A stretch of 64,000 nucleotides of DNA from Marinilabilia salmonicolor (GTDB taxonomy: Bacteria; Bacteroidota; Bacteroidia; Bacteroidales; Marinilabiliaceae): NCBI RefSeq assembly GCF_003003035.1, contig NZ_PVTS01000006.1:124001-188000 (forward strand). Direction: 5' to 3'. A program made the translations under genes and the position numbers. This document shows, one piece after another, positions 36,679 to 46,700 of the stretch (position 1 is the first letter of the stretch; every line of letters starts with the position of its first letter). The notes beneath the pieces were generated by a model. It did not search any database and was not told where the DNA came from. It saw nothing but the letters and a program-made list of their open reading frames with translations.

Positions 36679-39600
36679 ATCGCTCTCCTCTGTTTGCGTC
36701 CGTCTCTGTCGAACAATTCATAAACGCACGGAATAACCACCAGTGTAAGCAAGGTTGAAGTAAAAAGACCCGCAATAACGGCAATAGCAAGCGGCGAGCG
36801 CAATGAAGCACTGCGCCCTATGGACAAGGCCAAAGGAAAAAGAGCCAGCATGGTGGTCAGGGAGGTCATCAGGATTGGTCGCAGCCGATCACGGGCGGCA
36901 TTCAGCACCGCCTCACGCAACTGTAAACCCTGAGTTTTATATTGATTGATGGCATCCACCAAAATAATGGAGTCGTTTACCGCAATACCCCCCAACATTA
37001 CCACACCAATAAAAGCCATAATGTTAAAGCTGATTCCCAGCAACAAAAAAGTCAGAATGGTCCCTACTCCTGCCAATGGGATAGTCAGCAAAATGGTAAA
37101 GGGATGTATCAGAGACTCAAATTGGGCGGCCATTACCATGTAAACCAAAACCACAGAAAGCATGAGAGCAAACAAAAGTTGTGAAAAAGACTCTTTTCTG
37201 CGTTGCTCATCCCCGGTTACCTCTACCCGATAGCCGGGAGGTATCGCCATATCTGCTACCAGTGCCTCGACTCGTTCTACTACTTTATCGAACGGTTCAC
37301 CCGGCAACACCCCTGCGTAAACTTTCCCCACTCTGCTCTGATTATCCCGGAGAATTTCTCCCGGTTCATGACCAACTTCAATGCGGGCCAGTTCATTCAG
37401 GCGATAAATCGCATCACCGTTGACAATTTCCAGCGAGGCCAGATCAACAATATTCAATTCCTTACCCGATACTTTTATTTCAGTACGATTCCCACTTTCC
37501 TCAATAGAACCGGCATCCTGCTTTTGAAGTGATGCCTGAACCTGTGAAATAATGTTCTGAATACTCAATCCAAGCATTCCGGCTTTCATCCGGTCAATGC
37601 GGATATCTATTTCCGGGGCCTCCTCCTCAAATGAGGTGAAAACATTAATTAAATCAGATGATTGACTCAGCATATCGGCAATTTCTGAGGTAGTAGCTTT
37701 TAAAACATCGGCATCAGCCCCCCGGACTTCAAGTACAAAAGGTGACTCATCATTGGCCGAAAGTGACTGCAGTGCGGGCTCTGTCTGTCCGTAATGTAAT
37801 TCCAGCCCGTTAACACCGGCAAACAAACTGTCCAGTGCAGAAGCCAATACCCCGGAAGCTGATTTGGATACCTCAGAAAAGGCAACCTTCAAAAAGCCCT
37901 CATTTTCTCCCCTTGAGAAGGATTGTCCCGACTCTGTCACCGCAGGTCCCGAATGCGCATAAATCCACCGAAGGGAGCCCTCCGGCATTATCTGACGAAT
38001 CGACTGCGATACCGATAAAAGAGTTTCGTTGGTCGATTCCAGGCGTGTTCCCGGAGGCAGGGTTACTTCAATTTCCAGCTCATCAGAAGAAGCATCAGGT
38101 AAAAAAGAAGAGCCCACAAAAGGAAGTAAAGCATAACTACCGGCCATCAGAAGAACTGCTGAAATAAGTACAAATCCTTTATGGTCCAGCGCCTTTCTCA
38201 AAATTTTATGATAAAATCCCCATTTCAATGGTTTTGATGTTGCCACCGACCGTTTCCGTCCAATCAATTTGGTACTCAACAAGGGGACCACCATCAGGGC
38301 AACTCCCAATGAGCAAAAAAGACTAAACGCCACGGTCCAGGCCTGATCTTTGAAAAACTCACCTGAAACACCCTGGAGATAAACAATGGGTAAAAAAACA
38401 ACCACGGTGGTTAGCGTAGATGCCACGATGGCACCACCCACACTGCCGGCCCCCTCAATGGCTGCATCTTTGAGCGACTTCCCTTTTTCCAGCAGGCGGT
38501 AGATGTTTTCCAGTACAATAATCGCATTATCGACCAACATTCCGGCTCCAAGCGCCAGCCCTCCAAGAGTCATCAGATTAAGTGTCAAATCATTAAAATA
38601 CATTAATCCGAAGGTAGCCACCACCGACAACGGAATGGCAATACTCACAACAAGCGTTGCTCCCCAGTTCCGGAGAAATAGAAACAGTACCACCACAGCA
38701 AAAAGAATTCCAAGCATGGCACTTTCACTCACCTCTGCAACCGATGCCTCAATAAATTCACCCTGATTTTCGACTATCTCCATTTTTATCCCCGGATGGT
38801 TGGAAGAAAATTCATTCAGTGTTTCAAATACAGAACCGGTCATTTCAACAGTATTGTAACGGTTTTCCTTGTAAATGTATAAACCCAGACAATCTTCCCC
38901 ATCAATGCTCACCATACTTGAAGGACGATCCTCCATTATTCTTATATCAGCAATGTCTTTCAGTAAAACAGGCGAACCTGCATTTCCTGATTCACGATCC
39001 GTCCCGGCCATTTTTATGACCAGAGATTCTATATCGGAAGGTTTTGAAATAGCGCTACTTCCCCTTACCACATATCGTTGTCCTTTCTCTTCAATATAAC
39101 CACCGCTTACATTCTGGTTGAAATCATTAATCTTCCCCGCAATCTGCTCCAGCGTAATACCAAATGCACTCATGGCACTGCTGTTTGCCTGAACCTCCAC
39201 AACAAATTCACGCTCGCCGGCAAGGGCAACATCGGCCACTCCCTCCAGGCGCACCAGTTCAGGACGTAACACATTCTCCACCAGCAATCGCAACTGATTC
39301 AAATTTCGTCCAAGCGAATCGTACAGGGCAATCTGCACCACCGGGTCAGCATTTGGATTGAACCGGGAAATATTCAATTCTTCCACATCCTCCCGATTGG
39401 AATAGGGCGACAAAACTTTCTGAAGCTCAAGAAATGCCTGATCCATATCACTGTCCCAGGAATAAGAGATGGTCAACCGGGCCCTGCCGGCCATGATTCC
39501 CGACTCCACATTGGCCACTCCTTTTTGTCTAACCACAAGTGCCTCAATGGGCACCACCAACTGCTTTTCAATTTCAGCCGGAGGACGTTCCCCTGCATCT

Positions 39601-39749
39601 ATATCCACAAACAACCGGGGATTATCAATTTCGGGCATCAGATTGGTTCCCAGACGGGAATATGAGATAAATCCCAGCAACAACACCGCCAGAACGATCA
39701 TGGATACCGTAACAGGATTTTTTATAGAAAATCGAGGTAAACTTCTCAT
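36675..39749 (-). CDS. RND efflux permease
   Basis: This 1024-residue RND transporter of the HAE1/AcrB-like branch has two six-helix halves with large periplasmic loops. TM4 contains GMLVDNAIIVLENIYR with one relay Asp. The C-terminal half has the matching GIAVNDSIILVDAIN segment. It should form the inner-membrane pump of a tripartite system with the adaptor and TolC genes upstream, driven by the proton gradient. Its stop codon overlaps the start of the RND-ABC fusion by 4 bases, so the two are translationally coupled and may form a heteromeric pump, as with MdtBC (analogy only). Confidence 0.93.
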   Translation of the reverse strand: MRSLPRFSIKNPVTVSMIVLAVLLLGFISYSRLGTNLMPEIDNPRLFVDIDAGERPPAEIEKQLVVPIEALVVRQKGVANVESGIMAGRARLTISYSWDSDMDQAFLELQKVLSPYSNREDVEELNISRFNPNADPVVQIALYDSLGRNLNQLRLLVENVLRPELVRLEGVADVALAGEREFVVEVQANSSAMSAFGITLEQIAGKINDFNQNVSGGYIEEKGQRYVVRGSSAISKPSDIESLVIKMAGTDRESGNAGSPVLLKDIADIRIMEDRPSSMVSIDGEDCLGLYIYKENRYNTVEMTGSVFETLNEFSSNHPGIKMEIVENQGEFIEASVAEVSESAMLGILFAVVVLFLFLRNWGATLVVSIAIPLSVVATFGLMYFNDLTLNLMTLGGLALGAGMLVDNAIIVLENIYRLLEKGKSLKDAAIEGAGSVGGAIVASTLTTVVVFLPIVYLQGVSGEFFKDQAWTVAFSLFCSLGVALMVVPLLSTKLIGRKRSVATSKPLKWGFYHKILRKALDHKGFVLISAVLLMAGSYALLPFVGSSFLPDASSDELEIEVTLPPGTRLESTNETLLSVSQSIRQIMPEGSLRWIYAHSGPAVTESGQSFSRGENEGFLKVAFSEVSKSASGVLASALDSLFAGVNGLELHYGQTEPALQSLSANDESPFVLEVRGADADVLKATTSEIADMLSQSSDLINVFTSFEEEAPEIDIRIDRMKAGMLGLSIQNIISQVQASLQKQDAGSIEESGNRTEIKVSGKELNIVDLASLEIVNGDAIYRLNELARIEVGHEPGEILRDNQSRVGKVYAGVLPGEPFDKVVERVEALVADMAIPPGYRVEVTGDEQRRKESFSQLLFALMLSVVLVYMVMAAQFESLIHPFTILLTIPLAGVGTILTFLLLGISFNIMAFIGVVMLGGIAVNDSIILVDAINQYKTQGLQLREAVLNAARDRLRPILMTSLTTMLALFPLALSIGRSASLRSPLAIAVIAGLFTSTLLTLVVIPCVYELFDRDGRKQRRAI

Positions 39750-39757
39750 TATGTTTT

Positions 39758-40152
39758 AATTAGTGCCTACTGAAAAAGTCAGCAGACCAATTTTTTATTT
39801 CTTTATTGATTTTCTTTTTGGCATTGCCCCAAAAACAAAAAAGTATAGTCCGTTTAAACCTATCCGCCCGCATCAAGCTTAATTTCCGGCTAACCCGCAA
39901 GGCCTTGAAATCGCCCATTAAGCCTTCTCGCCAACCGCCGGCCCGGAAAACGGACAGGCCTCCCCGCCTTTTGAACAGTAAAACTCATTCAAAGATAAAA
40001 CATGCTTGTAACCAGTAAGTTGTTGATATTTTACCTTCTCAAGTGCAGACTTATTTAATGATTTACTTGAAAAACCTTGCACTTTAAATAAATTCCCACC
40101 TATTAAATTCTTTATTTGTAAGATATTATATGTTATTCAGTAGGCTCTAATT
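39758..40152. mobile_element. IS-derived element with 20-bp terminal inverted repeats
   Basis: This 395-bp element lies between the adaptor and RND genes. The ends AATTAGTGCCTACTGAAAAA and TTATTCAGTAGGCTCTAATT pair at 18 of 20 positions. On the minus strand a frame of about 60 codons ends inside the left repeat but does not match a transposase I know. It looks like a deletion derivative of an insertion sequence. The rest of the gap (40153-40240) holds a heptamer tract. Confidence 0.7.
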
Positions 40153-40198
40153 AGAAATATCAAATTAACATCCCTGCCCATTGGGTTCCATAAACTAT

Positions 40199-40233
40199 GA
40201 GAGATGAGCTAAGACCCAAGAGCTAAGAGCCAT
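40199..40233. repeat. heptanucleotide tract (5 units)
   Basis: Five units GAGAGAT, GAGCTAA, GACCCAA, GAGCTAA, GAGCCAT lie just 7 bases after the adaptor stop codon on the minus strand. Confidence 0.75.
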
Positions 40234-40240
40234 TCCCCAC

Positions 40241-41299
40241 TCACTTCACCTCATCTTCAATCTTTACCTTAGATCCGTCCCGCAAGGTTTCAAAACCTTT
40301 AACCACAATCTGTTCACCGGCTTCCAGACCATCCACAATTTCAACACGATCTTTGTTCTCCAGTCCGGTTTGCACAATGCGTTTCCGGGCAGTTTCTCCA
40401 TCCACCACATAAACAAACTTTCCGCCCATCTGTGATAAAACCACATTGGGAGGTACCGATAAGGTGCTGTCACTCTGTTGCACCACTATGCCGGCATTGA
40501 CAAACATTCCTGGACGCAGGAGATTGGTGCTGTTTTGAACAGATATCCTTCCTTTAAAAGAACGGGTAGCAATATCCAGGGCAGGGGAAAGCTGTGATAT
40601 GGTTCCTGTTACAGTATCTTCAGCTGATGAATAGCTGGTAATAAAGGCTGTCTGGCCGGCCTTCACTTTGCCGAAAGAAGCTGCAGGAAGGGTTACATTT
40701 AAAATCATCCGGTCATAATTCATAATACTGACCATCTCTACTCCCTGCTGGACTCTTACCCCTTGTGAATAATATGGCAAAGAAGTGATTACCCCGTCAA
40801 TTGGCGAGTCTATGCTCATCTTTGCCAGATTGATTTGTGCATTTTCATAGGTTTTTCGGGCACTTACCAAATTACGTTCTGCATTTACCAATTCTCTTTG
40901 CGTAACGCCTCCTTTTTCATACAAGGCTTTCTGCTTTTCATATTCCTGTTCCGATATTTCCAGGTTGAGTCGCTCCCCTTCAATGTCGGTGGTATTTCGA
41001 TAGGCTTTGTCTTCCAGTCTGATAATCACACTTCCCTTTTTTACCCTGTCGCCCATTCTGAAAAGAGTGCCTGTTGCAGGATTTGTTTGTAGAAAATATT
41101 CTCCCGACATTTCATTGGTCAGTGTTACAGATCCGGCCGGTAGTAAGTCCCCTGTAACGGTTACCACTTCTCTCACCGTACCGGGCGAGAGATTCTGAAC
41201 TGTTACATCAACAGCCACATCCATATTAAAACGTTGATTCTGATTGCCACAACCGGCAAGAATTACAACGAAGATTAAAGCAGCAATTATATTTTTCAT
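40241..41299 (-). CDS. periplasmic adaptor (membrane-fusion) lipoprotein of the RND system
   Basis: This 352-residue MFP/HlyD-family protein has lipobox LAGC (Cys17), a barrel-sandwich (biotinyl-lipoyl-like) domain split around a coiled-coil hairpin (about 105-165, LNLEISEQEYEKQKALYEKG), then IDSPIDGVITSL, a beta-barrel domain and a membrane-proximal domain ending in KGFETLRDGSKVKI. It links inner-membrane RND permeases with TolC. The lipid anchor is typical of AcrA-type adaptors. It is encoded between tolC and the RND genes. Confidence 0.92.
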   Translation of the reverse strand: MKNIIAALIFVVILAGCGNQNQRFNMDVAVDVTVQNLSPGTVREVVTVTGDLLPAGSVTLTNEMSGEYFLQTNPATGTLFRMGDRVKKGSVIIRLEDKAYRNTTDIEGERLNLEISEQEYEKQKALYEKGGVTQRELVNAERNLVSARKTYENAQINLAKMSIDSPIDGVITSLPYYSQGVRVQQGVEMVSIMNYDRMILNVTLPAASFGKVKAGQTAFITSYSSAEDTVTGTISQLSPALDIATRSFKGRISVQNSTNLLRPGMFVNAGIVVQQSDSTLSVPPNVVLSQMGGKFVYVVDGETARKRIVQTGLENKDRVEIVDGLEAGEQIVVKGFETLRDGSKVKIEDEVK

Positions 41300-41353
41300 C
41301 CGTTTAAAATTTTGTAATTATGTGATAAAGAACTAATTAAAAATTTGAGAACG

Positions 41354-41600
41354 AATGGAACCGCTTCGCTCTCGCATAATATTCTTTTAAACATATTCTC
41401 TTGTGATATTTATATTTAAAAAATATCATGCTCGTTTCATCAGCAAATAATTTATCTAAGTTATTGGTCTGATGGAACTCGCATGGTTGATTGTTTACAT
41501 TCTCTTTTGAGGCCATCGTTGCCATGCTCGTTTCATCCGTATAAAATTTAATTGTTAATGTCAGATCGAACTCGCATACTAGAACTTATATATGTTCGCT
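41354..41600. repeat. family E repeats in tandem, copies E2 and E3 plus a fragment
   Basis: Two full units (about 41354-41440 and 41471-41535) and a truncated third (from 41562) have outer motifs ATGGAACTCGCATG and CATGCTCGTTTCAT. A palindrome GGCCATCGTTGCC lies inside. The spacers contain CCGTATAAAATTTAATT. They occupy most of the gap between tolC and the adaptor gene. Confidence 0.75.
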
Positions 41601-41618
41601 TTATTCTTTTAAAATTTG

Positions 41619-41779
41619 GTACTATCTATAAATTAAGCATAGTTTGTTTTTAGTCATGTGTCTGGTCAGAAAGTGCCAATTGCAAGGCTTGCGAAGCCGC
41701 CAAAAGCGCAGTTTACTTGCGTAAATGAGTATTTTGGCGGCAAGTATAACGCCGCAAGTGGTACTTTATGGACAGATAC
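41619..41779. repeat. family A structured repeat, copy A5
   Basis: The ends are ACTATCTATAAA and TTTATGGACAGATAC, the upper arms GCCGCCAAAA and TTTTGGCGGC, and the basal arms CCAATTGC and GCAAGTGG. It ends 3 bases from the tolC stop codon. Confidence 0.85.
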
Positions 41780-41782
41780 AAA

Positions 41783-43270
41783 TCAATACTTCGACAAATC
41801 AGGCACAATCCCCTCCCCACGTTCAAAATCATAGAGCGTCTGAATTTTCATATTTAGCAATTCAAGCAGGTAGCTGATTCGGGCACTTGTCAGGTCTGTT
41901 TTTTTCTGTGTCAGCTGATTCTGATAAAGGTTCAGATCCATACTTGTAAGGTCACCATTCTTATATTTCTCCAGATTAATATCATACGTCAGTTTGGCAT
42001 TCTCCAGGTTTTTTTGGGCAATATCAATCTGGGTCAACAGATTTTTCAGACTACGATGCACCTGTCTGATGGTCAGGGAAATATTTATTTTCTCATCATC
42101 CATATTTATTTCCCTGATTTGCTGAGCTGCCTGAGCTGCTCTCATACGGGCTTTCTTCTCGCCCCAGTCCCACAGCGGAATCTCAAGCGAGAAACCGATG
42201 TTCTGGTTGTCTGTGGGACGATCAAATACGCCGGTCAGTTCTTCATTTTCCCCGAAGAGCCCTACAGAAACGCCAATGTTCCCTTTAAATTCATTTTGTG
42301 CATTGGTGCGGATAATATCGAACTGTCCTGCTTCAATATCAATTTTTCGTTGTCTGATTTCCAAGCGGTTTTCGACGGCCCTTTGCATGGCATTTTCCAG
42401 ATCAACATCCACTGCCATCACATTTACCTCGGCCAAAACAAGCACTTCCTCCTCCAACGGCATTCCCAGCATCTGTTTAAACTGGTCTTTAACATTCTCC
42501 AGTTCCACCTGCCTGTTTTGATAGCCTGAACGACTGGTCATCAGATCCAGTTCCGCCTGAAGCAACTCTTCACGGGCCACCAGGCCGGCATCGACCTTAT
42601 TTCGTATAATATCCACACTCTGCGACCTGTTTTCAAACTCTTCACGAGCTGTATTGACCGACACCTGCGCCTCATACACCTGGTAAAACGCCTGTGAAAC
42701 GGTACGTTCCAAATTCAGTTCCTGCAGAGCATAATTGATTTGTGAATTTTCAAGTGCATACTCCAGCTCCTTGAGTTCCATTTTGGTGCGGTTGTAGGTA
42801 AACAAAGGCTGATCCAAATGCAGAGACAGGTTGTTACTGAATCCGCGGAAAGGATCTCCGCTAAACGAACTATTGCTTTGAGAATCCTGCCAGCGCAAAC
42901 TGTTGCTCAAAGTAAGGACTCCATCAGTAACAGCGATGGGTTGCTGCACACTGAATGTTCCGTAGCTGTTCAAACTTTCGGTGGTGTACCATTCGGACAA
43001 CGGGTCATTGTACTGACGGTTGTGACTGTACTCTATGGGAGTCAGATTAAGCCGGAAACTCGATTTAAGAGATGCCCTCCGGGCAATCAGGTTCTCTCTG
43101 CTCTGTTCCAGATTAAGCCGGGCTTTTTTGATATCCGGGCTCTCCTGTCGGGCGTAATTCAAAGCTTTTTCAAGCGTCAACACCTGCTGGGCATAGGCTT
43201 TACCACCTGTAGAAACAGACAGGATGAGAAAAAGCAGTGATACCTTCAAAATCCTTAGTGTTAAGTTCAT
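41783..43270 (-). CDS. TolC-family outer-membrane efflux protein
   Basis: This 495-residue TolC-like protein has a signal peptide ending near KAYAQ (residue 28). The body shows the duplicated OEP pattern: long coiled-coil helices (LTLEKALNYARQESPDIKKARLN; ENRLEIRQRKIDIEAG) and two short barrel hairpins. It should form the trimeric outer-membrane channel for the adaptor and RND pumps. A frame extension to 43366 would encode the repeat-derived string CHCKRSEAI, so the start is placed at MNLTLRILK, which gives a clean signal peptide. Confidence 0.92.
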   Translation of the reverse strand: MNLTLRILKVSLLFLILSVSTGGKAYAQQVLTLEKALNYARQESPDIKKARLNLEQSRENLIARRASLKSSFRLNLTPIEYSHNRQYNDPLSEWYTTESLNSYGTFSVQQPIAVTDGVLTLSNSLRWQDSQSNSSFSGDPFRGFSNNLSLHLDQPLFTYNRTKMELKELEYALENSQINYALQELNLERTVSQAFYQVYEAQVSVNTAREEFENRSQSVDIIRNKVDAGLVAREELLQAELDLMTSRSGYQNRQVELENVKDQFKQMLGMPLEEEVLVLAEVNVMAVDVDLENAMQRAVENRLEIRQRKIDIEAGQFDIIRTNAQNEFKGNIGVSVGLFGENEELTGVFDRPTDNQNIGFSLEIPLWDWGEKKARMRAAQAAQQIREINMDDEKINISLTIRQVHRSLKNLLTQIDIAQKNLENAKLTYDINLEKYKNGDLTSMDLNLYQNQLTQKKTDLTSARISYLLELLNMKIQTLYDFERGEGIVPDLSKY

Positions 43271-43308
43271 TCGTATATAATTTATCATTGGTGTCCGGTT
43301 AAAAATTG

Positions 43309-43335
43309 AGATTGCTTCACTACGTTTGCAATGAC
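43309..43335. repeat. GATTGCTTCACTACG repeat, copy 2
   Basis: This is near-identical to the sequence at 13719-13743. In the antisense frame it reads CHCKRSEAI, a string known from spurious annotated proteins in many genomes. It lies just upstream of tolC. Confidence 0.65.
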
Positions 43336-43372
43336 AGATTTTTGTAATAAACAAAAAATCGGACAATTAATT

Positions 43373-43492
43373 ATTGGCCCCCATCCGGAGACCTGATTCA
43401 TTTGTTATGCCAACCCCGGATTACCCACCCGGGGTTATTGACTATCGTCGATCTTCGATTCAAATTGGCCCCTTCCAGGGACCTCCCAGATC
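43373..43492. repeat. family R repeat, remote copy R5
   Basis: This unit has TTGGCCCCCATCCGGAGAC at one end and TTGGCCCCTTCCAGGGAC at the other. Between them are ACCCCGG...CCGGGGTTATTGAC and the family string ATCGTCGATCTTCGAT. It is 16 kb from the transposase gene and inverted relative to R1-R4. The remainder of the 440-bp gap holds heptamers. Confidence 0.8.
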
Positions 43493-43610
43493 TGTCATAT
43501 TCTCATTATGCCTCAAAATTTAGTTGAGGTACTTACTCGCAATGACGGGACATTTCAGTATTTTGAGGGTTGGTAGAGATTGATCAATATACCTATAACT
43601 AAAATCCCCA

Positions 43611-43693
43611 CTACCCACTACTGACTACTGACTACTAACTACTGACTATAAACTAACTCCTATCTTCTGCCTTCTGCCTTCTATCTTCTGTCT
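43611..43693. repeat. two heptanucleotide tracts (CTACTGA and TCTGCCT types)
   Basis: Six units of CTACCCA/CTACTGA/CTACTAA/CTATAAA type (43611-43652) precede five units of CCTATCT/TCTGCCT/TCTGTCT type (43659-43693). They lie 18 bases after the stop codon of the permease fusion on the minus strand. Confidence 0.88.
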
Positions 43694-43710
43694 CTCCACT
43701 ACCTCAAAAC

Positions 43711-46700
43711 CTAACCGTCTGTTCTAACCCATTTTACCGCATCAGCCACCACATAGGGAAATTCCGATTCATCAGACAACTCCACCACTGCATCTCCCTC
43801 ATTAAAAAAGAACCTTCCCAGAGAAACCCAGCCACTGCGCTCACGAACAGGCGGGGTCTCAACTTTTTCCTCACCGTTGGCATGATGAATCAGGTAATGA
43901 AAACGACCTCCTGAATTACGGCTCCTCCATCCGGTATTTAAGCCTGTGGGAATATAAACCTGAATCTCATACCGGCCTGCTTCCGGGAGTTCGCATTTCC
44001 AGCGTGCCATATCATTGCCATTTCCGGATGTTTTCAGAACTGCAGACCGTAAATAGTCACCATAATAATTCTGAGCCAGGGTATTGGTCCAGACCGCTTG
44101 GGGTCGCCAGTAATAAAACATCTCGTATTTATCCGCCTTTTTACGTTCACGTCTAAGCCACAAGTCTTTCAGGGTTTTCACCTCATCGCGACTGTTGATT
44201 TCGAAATCAACATCCTCATTATCCACCACGTAGGTCTGCCCCCCATCCTGTTTACCAATTTCAAAATCAACATTTTCCACACCCTCCTTCGGATTTAGAT
44301 CGAAGAGTTCCTCCCCGATATTCGTAAAAGGAAAAACAAAAACCGGGGGAATATTGCGTGAAACACCGGTAAACACTTTCAATTCACGCGGCTGATTGTC
44401 ATAAACCAGCTTTATGCGCAACTGCTCTCCTGCTCCTACTACATAGAACTTTTTATCCGTATTATCCTCCTCTTTAAGAGCCTGATACCTCCATTGTGAA
44501 AACGAACGGTTGTTGTTCTCGGAAAGATCCAGAAATGCCGTTTCTGTATTCAAAATGCCGTCCACATTCCCGGTATTGCTCACCTCCAGAGAAACGAGAA
44601 ACTGCTTTTTCCCCTGATTCCGGAAAGTAGATGCTTTTACGTTGCCAAATTGAAAGGCAGCAAGCTCCTCCCCGGTAATCACGGATTGATATTCTTCTTT
44701 TAAACGACCGCCTTCTCCGGCCATTTCAAGCCATTGTTCAGGACTCCCTGTTTGGAATCGAAACCTGGAAAATGCAGATTCAAAGACTCCGACAAAATCA
44801 TCCTGACTGTTTTGCGCAGAAATCTTTGAAAAGAAATGAATCCCTTTCAAATTAAGAATTCCTGCCACCGTATCACCAGCATTCTCGCGTGTCAACCACT
44901 CCGAAATGCTCCTCTCTCTCAATGCCAGCAACCCTTTATATTGATCACGTTCAGCCCTCCACCCCTCATTTTTCTCTCTTTTTGCCTGCTGGCGCAGTGC
45001 TTCATCCATCATTATCTGAAAAACAGGCCATCCCTCCTCTCTTATTTGGTAGGCATGATAGTAGTAGAGGGGAAATATTTGCAACCGATTCCACTCAGTC
45101 ATCAATCGTCCATCCGCCTCAGATCCCGAAAACACATTCCACTGCGGATAAAAAAACAGATTTCCGGCCATTGTCATCATCGTCTTGGTCTGTACTTCCT
45201 GTTCATCAACCTCCTCTCCCTGTGACTCCGCTTCATCTTTAAAATCATTCAGTGTATTTCCCACATCCAGAAACCAACGTCCTCCTCCATTTTCAGGAAT
45301 CAAAACCATTTCCGGCTGGATGTGATCAGTCCCGGTGCGCCACGAATGCAGGTAGGTGTAAAAATGTACCGGCACCTCAATCAGCTTCAACCGCTCAAAT
45401 GGATATTCAAGACCTACACCTCTTTCATATTGACCTTTCAAGTCTCTGATGATCGCGGGAATGGTATCTCCCAACTCCCCGAAAGCCTCTTCAAACAGAT
45501 CATTGTCGCGATGGATTGACAGTGAATATTCCACTCCGTCCACCAGCAAAGTATCGGTTTTATAATACCCCGCAATCAATGTCAAAGCATTGAGTGGTTT
45601 GCCTGATGAATAGCGAACCATTTCACCGGAATCAACCCCTGCCCCCTGCGAAATAACCTCCAGATTGTTACCTGATGAAAAATCAAGTACATAGTTGGTA
45701 AAATCGGGCTGTTGACGAAAATTGCGCCAGGCAACCTTTGGATACCATCCCGACTCCTGTGTAAGCAAAACATAATCAGACCGGATGAAAAAATGTTCTT
45801 TGCCGCCAATCAGAGGTTCAAAGCGACTCAAAGCCTCTCTCTCTTTTTCAAATTCAGGGTAAATGGCCTCCTTGTCAGGATGACCCGAATAAACTATTTT
45901 ACAGGTAATTCCGGAAGAATCATCCTCAGATACCAAAGATGTACCTACAGCTATAATCCCATCTGAGAAAGTAAAAGGAACCTGTTGATTGTTCAGTGTA
46001 ACAGAACTTATCTCAAAGCCGGGATTGAGATGCAGGAACAATGTATCCGAGGCCCTCTTTTCTTTGAGCAACAACCGGGCTTCGTTGATAAGGTCATTTC
46101 CGTCGTGATGTACACGCAGATAACAGGAATCAACAGAATAAGCAGGTAAAGCCGGAAGTAATTTCTCTGTACCTCTGATTCTTTCCCTGAGATCCTGTCC
46201 GTCAATTCCTTTTGAAACAATGTTGAAAAATAAAAACGCGGCCCCACCTGTTAAGACAACACAAAATAAAAGGAGAGAACCTGAACGGCGTCTGGTACCG
46301 GGCAAGCGTGGCAGAAAAAAAGCAGTAAGTAAAATCCCCAATAAGCCTAAAAGGAAATAACCACCACGCTGAAACAATAAATAATCAGGATTGGAAAGCC
46401 CGGAAAAGCCGGAATAATAACCCGGAATAAAAAAGCCGATAAAATCCCATATCCCCCAATGCATGTTACCCAGGTAAAAAAGCACCATCCCTCCGAAACC
46501 CAAAACTATCACAAAAGCAACCGCCTGATTTCGAACCAGCACCATCAACACAAAAGAAAAGCCCAAAATAAAAACAAGCGATGGCAAAGAAAAGATGAAA
46601 GGATAAATAAATATTGCCTGCCATACAAAAACGGCATCCGGTGAGATGAGAGTTACCACTGTTGCAAGCAACGCCACCACCATATTTAAGCCCATAAAAA

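Noticed and set aside
41337-41525. 62-codon open frame between tolC and adaptor
   Set aside because: It lies across family E repeats and has no ribosome-binding site or recognisable protein features.
43271-43366. N-terminal extension of the TolC gene
   Set aside because: The extension translates the GATTGC repeat (CHCKRSEAI) and would hide the signal peptide.
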